DNA of 64,000 nucleotides from CAWJMD01 sp963700925 (GCA_963700925.1 OY969553.1:2480001-2544000), one strand, 5' to 3'. Positions 16,775 through 25,406 are shown, numbered from the stretch's first letter. Notes: generated by a model from the letters alone, not told the origin. Translations and numbers: made by a program.

Positions 16775-17517
16775 CAGGCCACCTCGGGGTTCTCGGAGCC
16801 GTCCGTCCGGTCGATGGCCTCGAGGGCCTGGACGAGGATCGCGTCGGCGAGCTCACCGGCACGGTCTGCGTCGCCGGCCACGATGGCCGCCGCGAGGTCG
16901 GCATGGGGAAGGGTGTCGGACCGGTCGTCGTGCAGCAGTGCTCCCATCAGCTCGGGCTGAAGGTCGATCGCGTGAAGGAGCGAGTTGAACGCCATCCGGA
17001 AGGCCAGGTTGTCGCTGGCGTCGACCACCTCGGCCCAGAAGCTGCGGTCGACGGTGTCGCCGCCTGGGTCGCCACCTGCGCTCTGTGGTGCCCGGTAGGC
17101 CGAAGCGGCGGCGGCGATGCGCTCGCGGGCATCGGCGTCCGCCCTGACCGCCGCCAGGCGAGCGGCCTCGACACCGACGCAGCGGCGCATCTCGAGGCCG
17201 TCACGCAGGAGTCGCCTGCCAGCCGTGCCGCCCTCGCTGACGGCGAGGTGCGCCAGGAGGTCGAGGCCGGCAGTGCGTCGCACGTCCAGCACCTGGGTTC
17301 CGCCGCCGTGCACCACCTTCACGAACCCCGCCTCCTGCAGTCGCTTGAGGGCTTCGCGGACGGCGTGACGGTTGACGGCGAACGACTGTGCCAGCGCGCG
17401 TTCGGGCGGGAGCAGGTCGCCGGGTGCGAAACGTCCGCCCAGCACGGCGTCGCGGATCTCGGCGAACACCTCGTCGGAGACGGATCGCCGGGCTACTGGC
17501 GTGAAGGACTCGGTCAT
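16774..17517 (-). CDS. FadR-family GntR transcriptional regulator
   Basis: A 247-residue regulator. The winged helix-turn-helix occupies about residues 10-75, with LLPPERALAQSFAVNRHAVREAL as core (the NRHAVREALKRL stretch is the recognition helix), followed by an all-helical FCD-type ligand domain. It is translated with the fatty-acid hydroxylase gene and a consensus GntR operator lies 39 nt before its start, so it probably controls its own operon. ATG at 17517 was taken; GTG at 17526 is an in-frame alternative. Neither has a strong ribosome site. The effector, possibly a fatty acid or acyl-CoA, is inference. Confidence 0.85.
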   Translation of the reverse strand: MTESFTPVARRSVSDEVFAEIRDAVLGGRFAPGDLLPPERALAQSFAVNRHAVREALKRLQEAGFVKVVHGGGTQVLDVRRTAGLDLLAHLAVSEGGTAGRRLLRDGLEMRRCVGVEAARLAAVRADADARERIAAAASAYRAPQSAGGDPGGDTVDRSFWAEVVDASDNLAFRMAFNSLLHAIDLQPELMGALLHDDRSDTLPHADLAAAIVAGDADRAGELADAILVQALEAIDRTDGSENPEVA

Positions 17518-17555
17518 GGCCGCCACGGTAGGCCGAGATAGGTCCAGTCGTCCAA

Positions 17556-17566
17556 TGGTTGGACCA
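17556..17566. promoter_or_regulatory. GntR/FadR-type operator
   Basis: TGGTTGGACCA fits the FadR-subfamily consensus TNGTNNNACNA. It sits inside a wider inverted repeat (GTCCAA-TGG-TTGGAC, 17550-17564) 39 nt upstream of the regulator start, the right place for autoregulation. Confidence 0.6.
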
Positions 17567-17588
17567 ATCTCGGCATCCTGATCAACTT

Positions 17589-17630
17589 GTCAGACCGTGC
17601 ACCCGGCTATAGACGGGTGCACGGTCTGAC
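17589..17630. terminator. Perfect 16-bp inverted repeat, probable terminator
   Basis: The arms at 17589-17604 and 17615-17630 (GTCAGACCGTGCACCC and its exact complement) enclose a 10-nt loop. It lies between the end of the coiled-coil protein gene and the start of the FadR gene, both on the minus strand. It most likely ends the upstream transcript; an operator role is the alternative. Confidence 0.65.
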
Positions 17631-17646
17631 ACAACGAGGCGGTGAT

Positions 17647-17709
17647 GGGGGACGGGGGTGGGGGGGACGGGGGTGAGGGGGACGGGGGGCGAAAGGGGAC
17701 GGGCGAGGC
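17647..17709 (+). repeat. G-rich low-complexity tract
   Basis: Many runs of three to seven G separated by one to four bases, with GGGGGAC recurring. It directly follows the stop of the gene at 17720-18379. The plus strand could fold into stacked G-quadruplexes. Confidence 0.6.
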
Positions 17710-17719
17710 GCCCTAGGGG

Positions 17720-18379
17720 CTACTTGCGGTCGGGGCGCTCGCGGCGCTCGGCCAGCGCCTCGTCGTCGTCCTTGCGGTCGCCGAGCCTCTTGAGCAGCCC
17801 CATCCCCGGCACGCCATCGAGCGCGGCGCGCAGGTCCTCCACGACCTCGAGGATCTGGTGGACGTCGGGGCCGACGTGACCGAGCTGCTGCAGCATCGGC
17901 AGCACGTCGTCGTCGAGGTGAGCCAGCAGGGTGGGCAGGCGGTCGGCCAGCGAGATCGCCGAGTCGACCTCTGCGGGGCTGAGGCTGTCGACCAGGCGAG
18001 CCGCGATCGGTGTTCCCTTGCGGGCGATCGGCTCGACCTGGCTGACCAAGCGGTCGGCGCGCTCCATCACGCCGGTCGCCCCCGCCACGGCGCGGTCGGC
18101 CTTGGTGACGGTCAGCCCGGACCGCTCGACCACCTCGCGGACGGCGGCCACGGACGTCTCGGCGTCTGCGATCGTGCCGTCGACTCGGTCGAGGGACGCC
18201 TGGGCCCGGTCGAGCAGCAGGTCGACCCGGTCGACCACGCTCTCGATCCGCGAGATCAGCGCCGCTGCGCGTGGCACCAGGTCGAGCGCGTCGCCGACGC
18301 CGTCGACCGCGCCGGCCAGGCCGTCCTTGACCGTCGCCGCGGCCCCGAACAGGTCAGCCGGGCTGGGGATGAGTCTCAT
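17720..18379 (-). CDS. Actinobacterial coiled-coil protein of unknown function
   Basis: A 219-residue soluble protein that is almost entirely helical, with heptad-like patterns (VDRVDLLLDRAQASLDRVDG is typical) and a charged C-terminus. A short hydrophobic segment (about 10-40) may associate with the membrane. Proteins of this kind are common in actinobacteria and are sometimes mislabelled as ribulose bisphosphate carboxylase; no RuBisCO active-site motif is present. The ATG at 18379 gives the shortest sensible N-terminus and removes an unlikely Pro/Arg-rich extension. It lies 19 nt downstream of the LytR_C gene, on the same strand. Confidence 0.65.
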   Translation of the reverse strand: MRLIPSPADLFGAAATVKDGLAGAVDGVGDALDLVPRAAALISRIESVVDRVDLLLDRAQASLDRVDGTIADAETSVAAVREVVERSGLTVTKADRAVAGATGVMERADRLVSQVEPIARKGTPIAARLVDSLSPAEVDSAISLADRLPTLLAHLDDDVLPMLQQLGHVGPDVHQILEVVEDLRAALDGVPGMGLLKRLGDRKDDDEALAERRERPDRK

Positions 18380-18398
18380 CGGCCCGTCCCCGTCGTGC

Positions 18399-19127
18399 TC
18401 ACGGGGTCGGCGCCGGCGTCGTCGGCGCGGGGTTCGTGGTGGTCGCGGCCGGCGCTGAGGGCGGAATGCAACCGGCCTCGCTGGGGCCGGGGACGGGGAC
18501 GATCGCGGCAGCAGCCGCCTCCGCCTCCACCATCCTGCGGTACCCGTGCCCGATCGAGAGCTCGACAACGTGTCCGGAGCGGGCGTCGTCGACCAGCACC
18601 GGGCTGACGAACTGGGCCGCAACGGCTTTGGCCTCCAGCAGGGACTCGGCGCCGTGCCGGATCTGCACCGAGTCGAGGACCTCGATGGCGTCGTCCTCGT
18701 TGCCGACCTCCGAGACCTTGAAACCGCGGGCGGCCAGCGCCTCGCCGACGGCGGTGGCGAGCCCTCGCACGTCGGTCGCGTTCAGCACGACCACGCTCGT
18801 GTCCTTGGGTAGGGCCGCGACGGGGGTCGGTGCGCCGCAGATGGGTCGGGCAGACCCCTGGTCCTTGAACGGCCACTCCCACCAGCCCTGGGCGATGCCC
18901 GCCGCGCCGAGCCCTGCGCCGAGCACCAGCAGCACGAGCACGAGGAACGAGATCGCCTGCCGCCGTGTCCTGCTCGACCGCTTGAGCTCCTCGCGCCTCC
19001 GGGCCTGGTACCGCGCCTCGTCCTCTTCGGTCCAGTCGCCGTCGTCCTCGTCGTAGTCGAGGTCCGTCGGGTCCCAGTCCGGCCCGTCGTCGTCACCCAG
19101 GTCGTCGAAACGGTCGTCCCTGGCCAC
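18399..19127 (-). CDS. LytR C-terminal domain membrane protein
   Basis: A 242-residue bitopic protein. A very acidic cytoplasmic N-terminus (residues 1-35) is followed by a basic stretch, one membrane helix (about 58-79) and an extracellular LytR_C domain (about 105-205, with VVVLNATDVRGLA and the typical late VVVLG-like strand region). It ends in a Pro/Thr tail. The domain is found at the end of LytR-CpsA-Psr wall-polymer ligases and as stand-alone proteins like this one, of unknown but envelope-related role. GTG at 19127 follows a run of G that serves as ribosome site. It is 14 nt downstream of the VapB-like gene, a neighbourhood conserved in actinobacteria. Confidence 0.8.
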   Translation of the reverse strand: MARDDRFDDLGDDDGPDWDPTDLDYDEDDGDWTEEDEARYQARRREELKRSSRTRRQAISFLVLVLLVLGAGLGAAGIAQGWWEWPFKDQGSARPICGAPTPVAALPKDTSVVVLNATDVRGLATAVGEALAARGFKVSEVGNEDDAIEVLDSVQIRHGAESLLEAKAVAAQFVSPVLVDDARSGHVVELSIGHGYRRMVEAEAAAAAIVPVPGPSEAGCIPPSAPAATTTNPAPTTPAPTP

Positions 19128-19141
19128 GAGTCCCCCCGGTC

Positions 19142-19441
19142 TCAGTCGTCCAGCACCAGCACGCGGGCGTGCAGGATCGGTCGCTGGTGCAGCGCAGCTC
19201 GGACGGCCCGGTGCAGGCCGTCCTCGAGGTAGAGGTCGTCGTGCCACTGCACGACGTGGGCGAACAGGTCACCGAAGAAGGTCGAGTCCTCGGCCAGCAA
19301 GGCGTCGAGGTCCAGGTTGCGTTTGGTGGTGATCAGGTCGACCAGCCGCACCTGCCGGGGAGGGACCTGCGCCCACTGCTTGGGCGTGGTGATGCCGTGG
19401 TCGGGGTACGGGCGCCCCTCGCCGACGGCCTTGAAGATCAC
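19142..19441 (-). CDS. Conserved actinobacterial protein, VapB-like
   Basis: A 99-residue protein beginning MIFKAVGEGRPYPDHG with the conserved segments LDALLAEDSTFFGDL and YLEDGLHRAVRAAL. Databases commonly call this family a type II VapB-type antitoxin. No toxin gene is next to it; its partner here is the LytR_C protein, as in other actinobacteria. The antitoxin label is therefore doubtful. The YLEDG-HRA pattern is very strongly conserved in the family, which suggests a housekeeping role. Confidence 0.75.
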   Translation of the reverse strand: MIFKAVGEGRPYPDHGITTPKQWAQVPPRQVRLVDLITTKRNLDLDALLAEDSTFFGDLFAHVVQWHDDLYLEDGLHRAVRAALHQRPILHARVLVLDD

Positions 19442-19531
19442 CCCGTCATCCTAGAGCCGAGCCTCGCCGAGCCCGTTGAGGCGCTCGCGCAGGGCTGTCG
19501 GGACGCACTCGAGATTCCTCCCTCGTCCCTC

Positions 19532-19589
19532 TTGACGAATGTGGTCTGGAGGAGCAAAGTCCTCAGACGTCTGTTGAATACATCTGAGG
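19532..19589 (+). promoter_or_regulatory. Promoter and candidate GntR operator of the acid-sugar operon
   Basis: TTGACG (19532-19537) is a -35-like element, with a weak -10 about 17 nt later. Over the expected start site lies TCCTCAGACGTC (19560-19571), part of the palindrome CAGACGTCTG (19564-19573), and CTCAGA is mirrored by TCTGAG at 19584-19589. The 12-base word recurs only before the gntR gene of the same cluster, as far as I could see. Confidence 0.5.
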
Positions 19590-19597
19590 AGTCGGGG

Positions 19598-20269
19598 ATG
19601 CCAAAGGTGGCAGTTCTGCACACGAGCTTCGTGTTCGTGACCGTTGAACCGGTGATCACCGACCTGATCGGCGAGCTCATCCCGGACGCTGAGATCCTCC
19701 ACTTCGTCGACTCGGACGTGCTGGCGACGGTCGTTCGGGAGCAAGGGATCTCGGCGCAGAGCGAAGCGCGCATGGTCCATCTGGCGCAGGCCGCGGAGGC
19801 CGCAGGCGCCGACGTCATCTTCTCGGCGTGCTCCTCGCTGGGGCCGACCCTCGACGCGGCACGAAGGGCCGTCGCGGTGCCCGTCGTCAAGATCGACGAG
19901 GCGATGGCGGTCGAGGCGTCACACTCCGACCGTATCGGCGTGCTCGCGACGGTGCCGACCACGCTCGGCCCGACCAGTGACCTGATCGCAGCACGGGCCG
20001 CCGATGCCGGCCGCTCCCCGACCATCGTGCAGCACCTGTGTCCTGGCGCGTTCGACGTGCTGATGGCCGGCGACAGGGCGAAGCACGACGACATGGTGGC
20101 CGGCCACGCGGCGGCCCTGGCCGGGGACGTCGACGTCATCGTGCTGGCCCAGGCGTCCATGCAGCGACTGGTCTCACGCCTCGAGGAGGAGACCGGGCTG
20201 CGCGTTCTCTCCAGTCCCAGGATGGGTGTGGAGAACCTCGCTGACACCGTCCGCGAGCACACCGCGTGA
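19598..20269 (+). CDS. Aspartate/glutamate racemase-fold enzyme, single catalytic Cys
   Basis: A 223-residue cytoplasmic enzyme of the Asp/Glu/hydantoin racemase superfamily. The first catalytic cysteine is present in FSACSS (Cys78), but the second site, where racemases have a GCT motif, reads VLAQASMQR and has no Cys. One-cysteine members include decarboxylases and other non-racemases, so racemization should not be assumed. It is first in an operon with a DUF1537 kinase and an ABC importer, so it likely isomerizes, decarboxylates or cleaves an acid-sugar intermediate. The ATG at 19598 has a GAGGAG ribosome site 7 nt before it. Its end overlaps the kinase start. Confidence 0.8.
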   Translation: MPKVAVLHTSFVFVTVEPVITDLIGELIPDAEILHFVDSDVLATVVREQGISAQSEARMVHLAQAAEAAGADVIFSACSSLGPTLDAARRAVAVPVVKIDEAMAVEASHSDRIGVLATVPTTLGPTSDLIAARAADAGRSPTIVQHLCPGAFDVLMAGDRAKHDDMVAGHAAALAGDVDVIVLAQASMQRLVSRLEEETGLRVLSSPRMGVENLADTVREHTA

Positions 20270-21783
20270 GCACCCCCGAGCCTGCTCCTTCACCTGAACC
20301 GCAGGAGCGCGCCGGGCCGACGCCCACGGCGACGACCCTGGACCGCCTGGTCGAAGCCCAGGCGCCGCCGCTGCACCTCGTGCGTGCCCGAGAGCGGATC
20401 CACAGCATCAACGCGGTCACGCGCCGGCACGTGGTCGTTCTCGACGACGACCCCACGGGCAGCCAGGTCGTCCACGACGTCCCCGTCCTGACGAGGTGGG
20501 ACGACAGTGACCTGCGCTGGGCGTTCGCCCATCCGGCGCGAACGTTCTTCATCCTGACGAACACCCGCAGTCTGGACGCCGACACGACGGAAGGCCTTCT
20601 GCGCGAGCTGGACTCGAGGATCCACCGCGTCGCCGAGGAGTTCGGCACGAACGTGGCGCTGCTGAGTCGCAGCGACTCGACGCTGCGCGGGCACTTCCCC
20701 CTGGAGACGGACGTGCTCCGGCAGGGCGCCACCGAGCGGGGGCAGCCCTATGACGCCGTCGTCCTGGCGCCCGCGTACCTCGATGCAGGGCGCGTCACGG
20801 TCGACGACGTGCACTACGCCCGAGAGGGCGCCGAGTACGTGCCGGTCGGCCAGACCGCGTACGCGGCAGACGAGGCCTTCGGCTACCGCAGCTCGTCGCT
20901 GACCGACTGGGTCGAGGAGAAGACCGGCTCGGAGGTGCCGGCCTCGCGGGTGCTGAGCGTGTCGCTGACCGATCTCCGCTCGGGTGGCGTCGAGAGCGTG
21001 ACCCGGCTGCTGCTGTCGGCACGCCACGGATCCGTTGTCGTCGTCAACGCCTTGGACGAGAGCGACCTCGAGGTCTTCGTTCTCGCCCTCGTCGCTGCCG
21101 AGGCCACCGGGTGGAGGGCCATCTGCCGGGTCGGCCCGAGCTTCGTGCCCGTCCGCGCCGGCATCGGCCGCCGAGACCCGCTGCAGCCGTTCGAGATCTT
21201 CCGTGGGGCTCCCCGTGGCGGGCACGGGCTCGTCGTCGTCGGGTCGCACGTCGAGCTGACCACCCAGCAGGTCGAGAGGCTGCTGGAGCTCCCGGGAGTC
21301 GCGGCTGTCGAGCTGGACGTGAGCGCGCTCCTCGACAGCGCCGACGAGCGTGCCGAGCTGGACCGCTGCGCAGACGAGCTGGTCGAGGCCGCCACGGGTG
21401 GTGACGTCGTCCTGATGACCAGCCGCGAGCAGGTCGTCATCGAGGTCGGCCCGTCCAGCCTCGAGCTCGGCCGTCGCGTCTCGAGGGCGCTGGTGGAGCT
21501 CACCCGCCGGTTCGTCGCGGCCGTCGACCTCGCCTGGGTGGTGGCCAAGGGGGGCATCACCTCGCACGACATCGCCACCGACGGTCTGAACGTGCGTCGG
21601 GCAACCGTTCTGGGACAGCTGTTTCCGGGGATCGTCTCCGTCTGGCGCACCGAGCCGCCGGGTCACGAGGCCGCGCGGGACGGGCTGGCCGGCCTGCCCT
21701 ACGTCGTCTTCGCGGGCAACGTCGGCGACGACACCACGCTTCGTGACGCCGTCTTGACGCTGCGGAGGACCAGGCATGCGTGA
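20266..21783 (+). CDS. Four-carbon acid sugar kinase family (DUF1537, OtnK/DtnK-like)
   Basis: A 505-residue kinase. The N-terminal substrate domain has DDDPTGSQ at about residues 59-66 and the conserved SRSDSTLRGH near 131-140. The C-terminal nucleotide domain has VVAKGGITSHD near 426. These are the DUF1537 signatures. Characterized members phosphorylate threonate, erythronate or related acid sugars (and denormate-type substrates) before retro-aldol or decarboxylation steps. Length is slightly above the usual 420-450 because of a 50-residue N-terminal extension. It overlaps the racemase-fold gene by 4 nt and precedes the importer genes. No downstream aldolase or PdxA2-type decarboxylase is seen in the window. 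Confidence 0.88.
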   Translation: MSTPEPAPSPEPQERAGPTPTATTLDRLVEAQAPPLHLVRARERIHSINAVTRRHVVVLDDDPTGSQVVHDVPVLTRWDDSDLRWAFAHPARTFFILTNTRSLDADTTEGLLRELDSRIHRVAEEFGTNVALLSRSDSTLRGHFPLETDVLRQGATERGQPYDAVVLAPAYLDAGRVTVDDVHYAREGAEYVPVGQTAYAADEAFGYRSSSLTDWVEEKTGSEVPASRVLSVSLTDLRSGGVESVTRLLLSARHGSVVVVNALDESDLEVFVLALVAAEATGWRAICRVGPSFVPVRAGIGRRDPLQPFEIFRGAPRGGHGLVVVGSHVELTTQQVERLLELPGVAAVELDVSALLDSADERAELDRCADELVEAATGGDVVLMTSREQVVIEVGPSSLELGRRVSRALVELTRRFVAAVDLAWVVAKGGITSHDIATDGLNVRRATVLGQLFPGIVSVWRTEPPGHEAARDGLAGLPYVVFAGNVGDDTTLRDAVLTLRRTRHA

Positions 21784-21868
21784 CCGCACAGAAGTGAGCA
21801 CACCGCACGTGAGAAGAACAACCGTACGACCCATCCGCACCACTCATCACCTCTTGTCAGGAGTCGTC

Positions 21869-22864
21869 ATGCGCGGAGTCACCGTCCACGGGGCACTGTT
21901 GGTCGCCCTGTCCATCAGCCTCGCGGCCTGCAGCTCAGGCGATCCCGAACCGGCTGCAGAAGGTGGGGACGCCGAAGTGATCGCCGGTGACGTCAGCGAG
22001 GACACGTACGTCTTCCTGCCGAAGTCACTGAACAACCCGTACTGGGTGGATGCCCGCAAGGGCATGGAGGACGCGGCCGAGAAGCTCGGTGTCAAGGCGC
22101 AGTTCCTCGGCCCGGACACCGACGACGCCGCACAGCAGGTGGCGATCTTCGAGTCGATCCTGGCGAAGAAGCCGGCCGGAATCGCGGTGTCCCCCAACGA
22201 CCCTGCCAGCGTCGTCAACGTCGTGGCCCAGGCACGGGAGGCAGGTATCCCGGTGATCGCCTGGGACGGCCCCGTCCCCGACAGCGAGGTGCAGGGCTAC
22301 ATCGGCACGGACAACGTGACGGCGGGTGAGAGCGAGGCCGGAGCGCTCGTCGAGGCGATGGGCGAGGAGGGCAAGGTCGCCGTCGTCATCGGGTCGCTCA
22401 GCGCCACCAACCTCAACCAGCGGCTCGAGGGCCTCAAGAAGGGCCTCGCCAAGTACCCCGGCATCGAGATCGTGGCGACCGAGGAGTCGGGTGAGTCTGT
22501 CGCCGATGCCCAGACCAAGGCGGAAACGATCCTGCAGGCACATCCCGACCTGGCGGGCTTCGTCGGTATCGGCGGTTCGGACCTGCCGGGCATCGCCGGG
22601 GCGCTGAAGTCCGCGGGCAAGTGCGGCGAGATCAAGGCCGTCGGCTTCGACGTGGTGCCGCAGGGCATCCAGGGGATGGAGGACGGCTGCGTGGACGCCC
22701 TGGTCTCGCAGAAGCCGTTCGGCATGACGGCCGATGCGTTGCAGATCCTCATCGACCTGAAGGCCGGCAAGTCCACCCTCGGGGACGACTTCAACGTGGA
22801 CACCGGTGTCGAGATCGTCACGCCGGACACCTTGGAGGAGTTCATGGCCTCGGCTCCGCACTGA
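21869..22864 (+). CDS. Sugar-binding lipoprotein of ribose-type ABC importer
   Basis: A 331-residue periplasmic-binding-protein 1 family lipoprotein. The signal peptide ends in a lipobox SLAAC with Cys21. The mature part shows the RbsB-type pattern: SLNNPYW near the start, ESILAKKPAGIAVSPND, and GFVGIGGSDLPGIAGAL in the second lobe. It captures a sugar or sugar acid and delivers it to the importer encoded next. The start at 21869 has CAGGAG upstream; starts further upstream give a non-signal N-terminus. The ATPase gene begins 2 nt after its stop. Confidence 0.88.
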   Translation: MRGVTVHGALLVALSISLAACSSGDPEPAAEGGDAEVIAGDVSEDTYVFLPKSLNNPYWVDARKGMEDAAEKLGVKAQFLGPDTDDAAQQVAIFESILAKKPAGIAVSPNDPASVVNVVAQAREAGIPVIAWDGPVPDSEVQGYIGTDNVTAGESEAGALVEAMGEEGKVAVVIGSLSATNLNQRLEGLKKGLAKYPGIEIVATEESGESVADAQTKAETILQAHPDLAGFVGIGGSDLPGIAGALKSAGKCGEIKAVGFDVVPQGIQGMEDGCVDALVSQKPFGMTADALQILIDLKAGKSTLGDDFNVDTGVEIVTPDTLEEFMASAPH

Positions 22865-22866
22865 CG

Positions 22867-24390
22867 GTGACTCAGCACCCGCTCGTCCACATGCAGGGCA
22901 TCGTCAAGAGCTATCCCGGTGTCCTGGCCCTGCGCGGGGTCGACCTTCGGGTCGACCCCGGGCAGGTGATGGGTCTGGTCGGCGAGAACGGCGCGGGTAA
23001 GAGCACGCTGCTCAAGGTGCTGGCCGGCGCGGTGCCTGCCGACGCCGGCACGGTCGAGATCGACGGGACTCCCTTGGAGCTCCGTAACCCGAGGGACTCG
23101 CAGCAGGCGGGCATTGCGGTGATCTACCAGGAGCTCATGCTCGCCGAGCATCTGAGCGTCGCCGAGAACGTCTTCGCGGGGAGGGAGCCGGGTCGACGTT
23201 GGAGGGGAGTGGACTTCAGCGCCATGCGCCGCGCGACGGCACGGCTGCTCGACGAGCTGGGTGTCGATGCGTCGCCCGACGACCAGGTGGGGAGGCTCAA
23301 CATGGCCCGCCGCCAGATGGTGGAGATCGCCAGGGCCCTGTCCATGGACACGCGCGTGATCGTGATGGACGAGCCCACCTCGTCGCTGACGGAGGACGAG
23401 GTCAAGACCCTGCTGGCCCTGGTACGGCGGCTTAGGAAGCGAGGCGTCAGCGTGGTGTACGTCTCGCACCGCATGCGCGAGATCTTCGCTGTGGCAGACA
23501 CGATCACAGTGCTGCGCGACGGCAAGCTCGTCGGCGTCAGGGCGGTGGCGGACGTGACCCCGAACCAGATCGTGACGATGATGGTCGGAAGGGATCTCGT
23601 CGACATGTACGGCACGCGACCGGCGGCCATCCCTGCTTCCAATCCGCCGACGACTCCCGTCCTGGACGTACGGGGTCTGCACGCCGGTCCGCGCGTGAAG
23701 GACGTCAGCTTCACGGTCTCGGCCGGCGAGATCGTAGGAATGGCAGGGCTTGTCGGTGCGGGGCGAACGGAGACGGCTCTGGCGGTGTTCGGGCTGAACC
23801 GGCCGACTGACGGTTCGGTGCACGTCGACGGCAAGCTGGTGCGCCTGCGCAACCCCCGGGAGGCGATCGCGGCCGGCATCGCGTACGTGCCGGAGGACCG
23901 CCAGCAGCAGGGCCTGTTCCTCGGCCTGCCCGTACGGGTCAACATCTCCGCGGCGAGCCTCGGCGACGTGTGCGTCCAGGGCCTGGTGTCCGGCCGCCGT
24001 GACGCCGCCCTGTCGCGGCGGTTGACGGGTGAGCTCCGCGTCAGGACCCCGTCGATGGAGACACCCGTCCGCACCCTCAGCGGCGGCAACCAGCAGAAGG
24101 TCGTGCTCGCACGATGGCTGGCGCGCCGTCCGAGAGTCCTGATCCTCGACGAGCCCACTCGCGGTGTGGACGTCGGGGCGAAGGCGGAGATCTACCGCCT
24201 GATCCGAGCGATCGCCGCCGAGGGAGTCGCCGTGCTGGTGATCTCCTCGGAGCTTCCCGAGGTGCTCGGGCTCTCGGACCGGGTGCTGGTGATGTGCGAG
24301 GGATGTCTTGTCGGTGACCTGCCTGCGGGTGAAGCCGGTGAGGAGCAGGTGATGGCACTGGCCACGGGAGTCGAGGAGATGGCCTCATGA
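22867..24390 (+). CDS. Ribose-type ABC importer ATPase (duplicated)
   Basis: A 507-residue protein with two nucleotide-binding domains, as in RbsA/XylG/MglA. Domain one has Walker A GENGAGKST at about 38-46, and DEPTSSL with signature LNMARRQ. Domain two has the atypical Walker A GLVGAGRTE normal for these proteins, a canonical LSGGNQQK and LDEPTRGVDVG. It hydrolyses ATP for uptake of the substrate bound by the lipoprotein encoded upstream. GTG at 22867 gives the normal N-terminus. The last bases overlap the permease ATG. Confidence 0.92.
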   Translation: MTQHPLVHMQGIVKSYPGVLALRGVDLRVDPGQVMGLVGENGAGKSTLLKVLAGAVPADAGTVEIDGTPLELRNPRDSQQAGIAVIYQELMLAEHLSVAENVFAGREPGRRWRGVDFSAMRRATARLLDELGVDASPDDQVGRLNMARRQMVEIARALSMDTRVIVMDEPTSSLTEDEVKTLLALVRRLRKRGVSVVYVSHRMREIFAVADTITVLRDGKLVGVRAVADVTPNQIVTMMVGRDLVDMYGTRPAAIPASNPPTTPVLDVRGLHAGPRVKDVSFTVSAGEIVGMAGLVGAGRTETALAVFGLNRPTDGSVHVDGKLVRLRNPREAIAAGIAYVPEDRQQQGLFLGLPVRVNISAASLGDVCVQGLVSGRRDAALSRRLTGELRVRTPSMETPVRTLSGGNQQKVVLARWLARRPRVLILDEPTRGVDVGAKAEIYRLIRAIAAEGVAVLVISSELPEVLGLSDRVLVMCEGCLVGDLPAGEAGEEQVMALATGVEEMAS

Positions 24391-25406
24391 CCGATCAAAC
24401 GGTGGTGTCCACGGCCAAGGCCGCACCACCCGACGACCGGGGACCGACGGCGGCCGACCGCCTCAAGTCGGTGTTCGCCGCGCGTGAGGCCGGCCTGGCC
24501 GGCGTGCTGATCCTGCTGGTGATCTTCCTGAGCTGGCGCTCGCCGTACTTCCTCACCGAGGGCAACCTGGTCGTCGTCGGACGCCAGGCGTCGCTGGCGC
24601 TGATCATCGCCGTCGGCCTCACGTTCGTGATCGTCGCGGGAGGCATCGACCTGTCGGTGGGCTCCACCGTCGCGCTGGTCAGCATCCTGACCGGCGAGTT
24701 CATGGTGACCATGAGCATGAACCCGGTGCTGGCTGCCGTTCTCGCCCTGCTGTGCGGGCTGGGAGTCGGCCTGGTCAACGGGGTCCTGGTGGCCACCTGG
24801 GCCATCCCCTCCTTCGTCGTCACCCTCGGCATGCTCGCGGTGGCACGCGGGCTCGCACTGGGGATCACGCAGGGCCAGACGCTCAGCGGCCTGCCCCCGG
24901 ACTTCCTCGTCCTCGGGCAGGGTTCGATGGCAGGTGTGCCGATCCCCGTGTGGATCGCGGCGGCCGTCGCAGTCGTCGCGCACGTGGTTCTGACGCGAAC
25001 TCGCTTCGGCCGCAACGTCTTCTTCATCGGGTCGAACGAAGAGGCTGCCGTCCTGTCGGGCATTCGTGTTCGACGGACGAAGATCCTGATCTTCACGATC
25101 GCTGCCGGGCTGGCCGCGCTCGAGGCGGTCATCGAGACGGCCCGGCTGAGCGTCGGCCAGCCGTCCGCGGGGAACGGGTACGAGCTGGTGGCCATCGGCG
25201 CCGTCGTCATCGGCGGCGCCAGCCTGTTCGGCGGGGAGGGCAGCATCCTCGGAACCGCCTTGGGAACGATGCTGCTGGCGCTGATCCAGAACGGGCTGAT
25301 CCTGCTGGGGATCTCGGCCTACTGGCAGCAGGTGTTCAGCGGCGTCATCATCGTCGCGGCCGTCGCGTTGAACATGTGGCGGCAGCAGCGGAGCCTGGGC
25401 AGATGA
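24387..25406 (+). CDS. Ribose-type ABC importer permease
   Basis: A 339-residue membrane protein of the RbsC/XylH family with eight to ten predicted helices. The family pattern VGLTFVIVAGGIDLSVGS (about residues 71-88), the loop before the last helices with GANGYELVAIGAVVIGG-like sequence (here GNGYELVAIGA) and GGEGSILGT are all present. It forms the channel dimer of the importer. It overlaps the ATPase gene by 4 nt. Confidence 0.92.
   Translation: MTDQTVVSTAKAAPPDDRGPTAADRLKSVFAAREAGLAGVLILLVIFLSWRSPYFLTEGNLVVVGRQASLALIIAVGLTFVIVAGGIDLSVGSTVALVSILTGEFMVTMSMNPVLAAVLALLCGLGVGLVNGVLVATWAIPSFVVTLGMLAVARGLALGITQGQTLSGLPPDFLVLGQGSMAGVPIPVWIAAAVAVVAHVVLTRTRFGRNVFFIGSNEEAAVLSGIRVRRTKILIFTIAAGLAALEAVIETARLSVGQPSAGNGYELVAIGAVVIGGASLFGGEGSILGTALGTMLLALIQNGLILLGISAYWQQVFSGVIIVAAVALNMWRQQRSLGR

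Noticed and set aside
19598..20269. Calling the first acid-sugar gene a glutamate racemase
   Set aside because: The second catalytic cysteine is missing and context is sugar-acid catabolism.
20290..21843. A 517-residue open frame on the minus strand
   Set aside because: Antisense shadow of the DUF1537 kinase gene with low-complexity composition.
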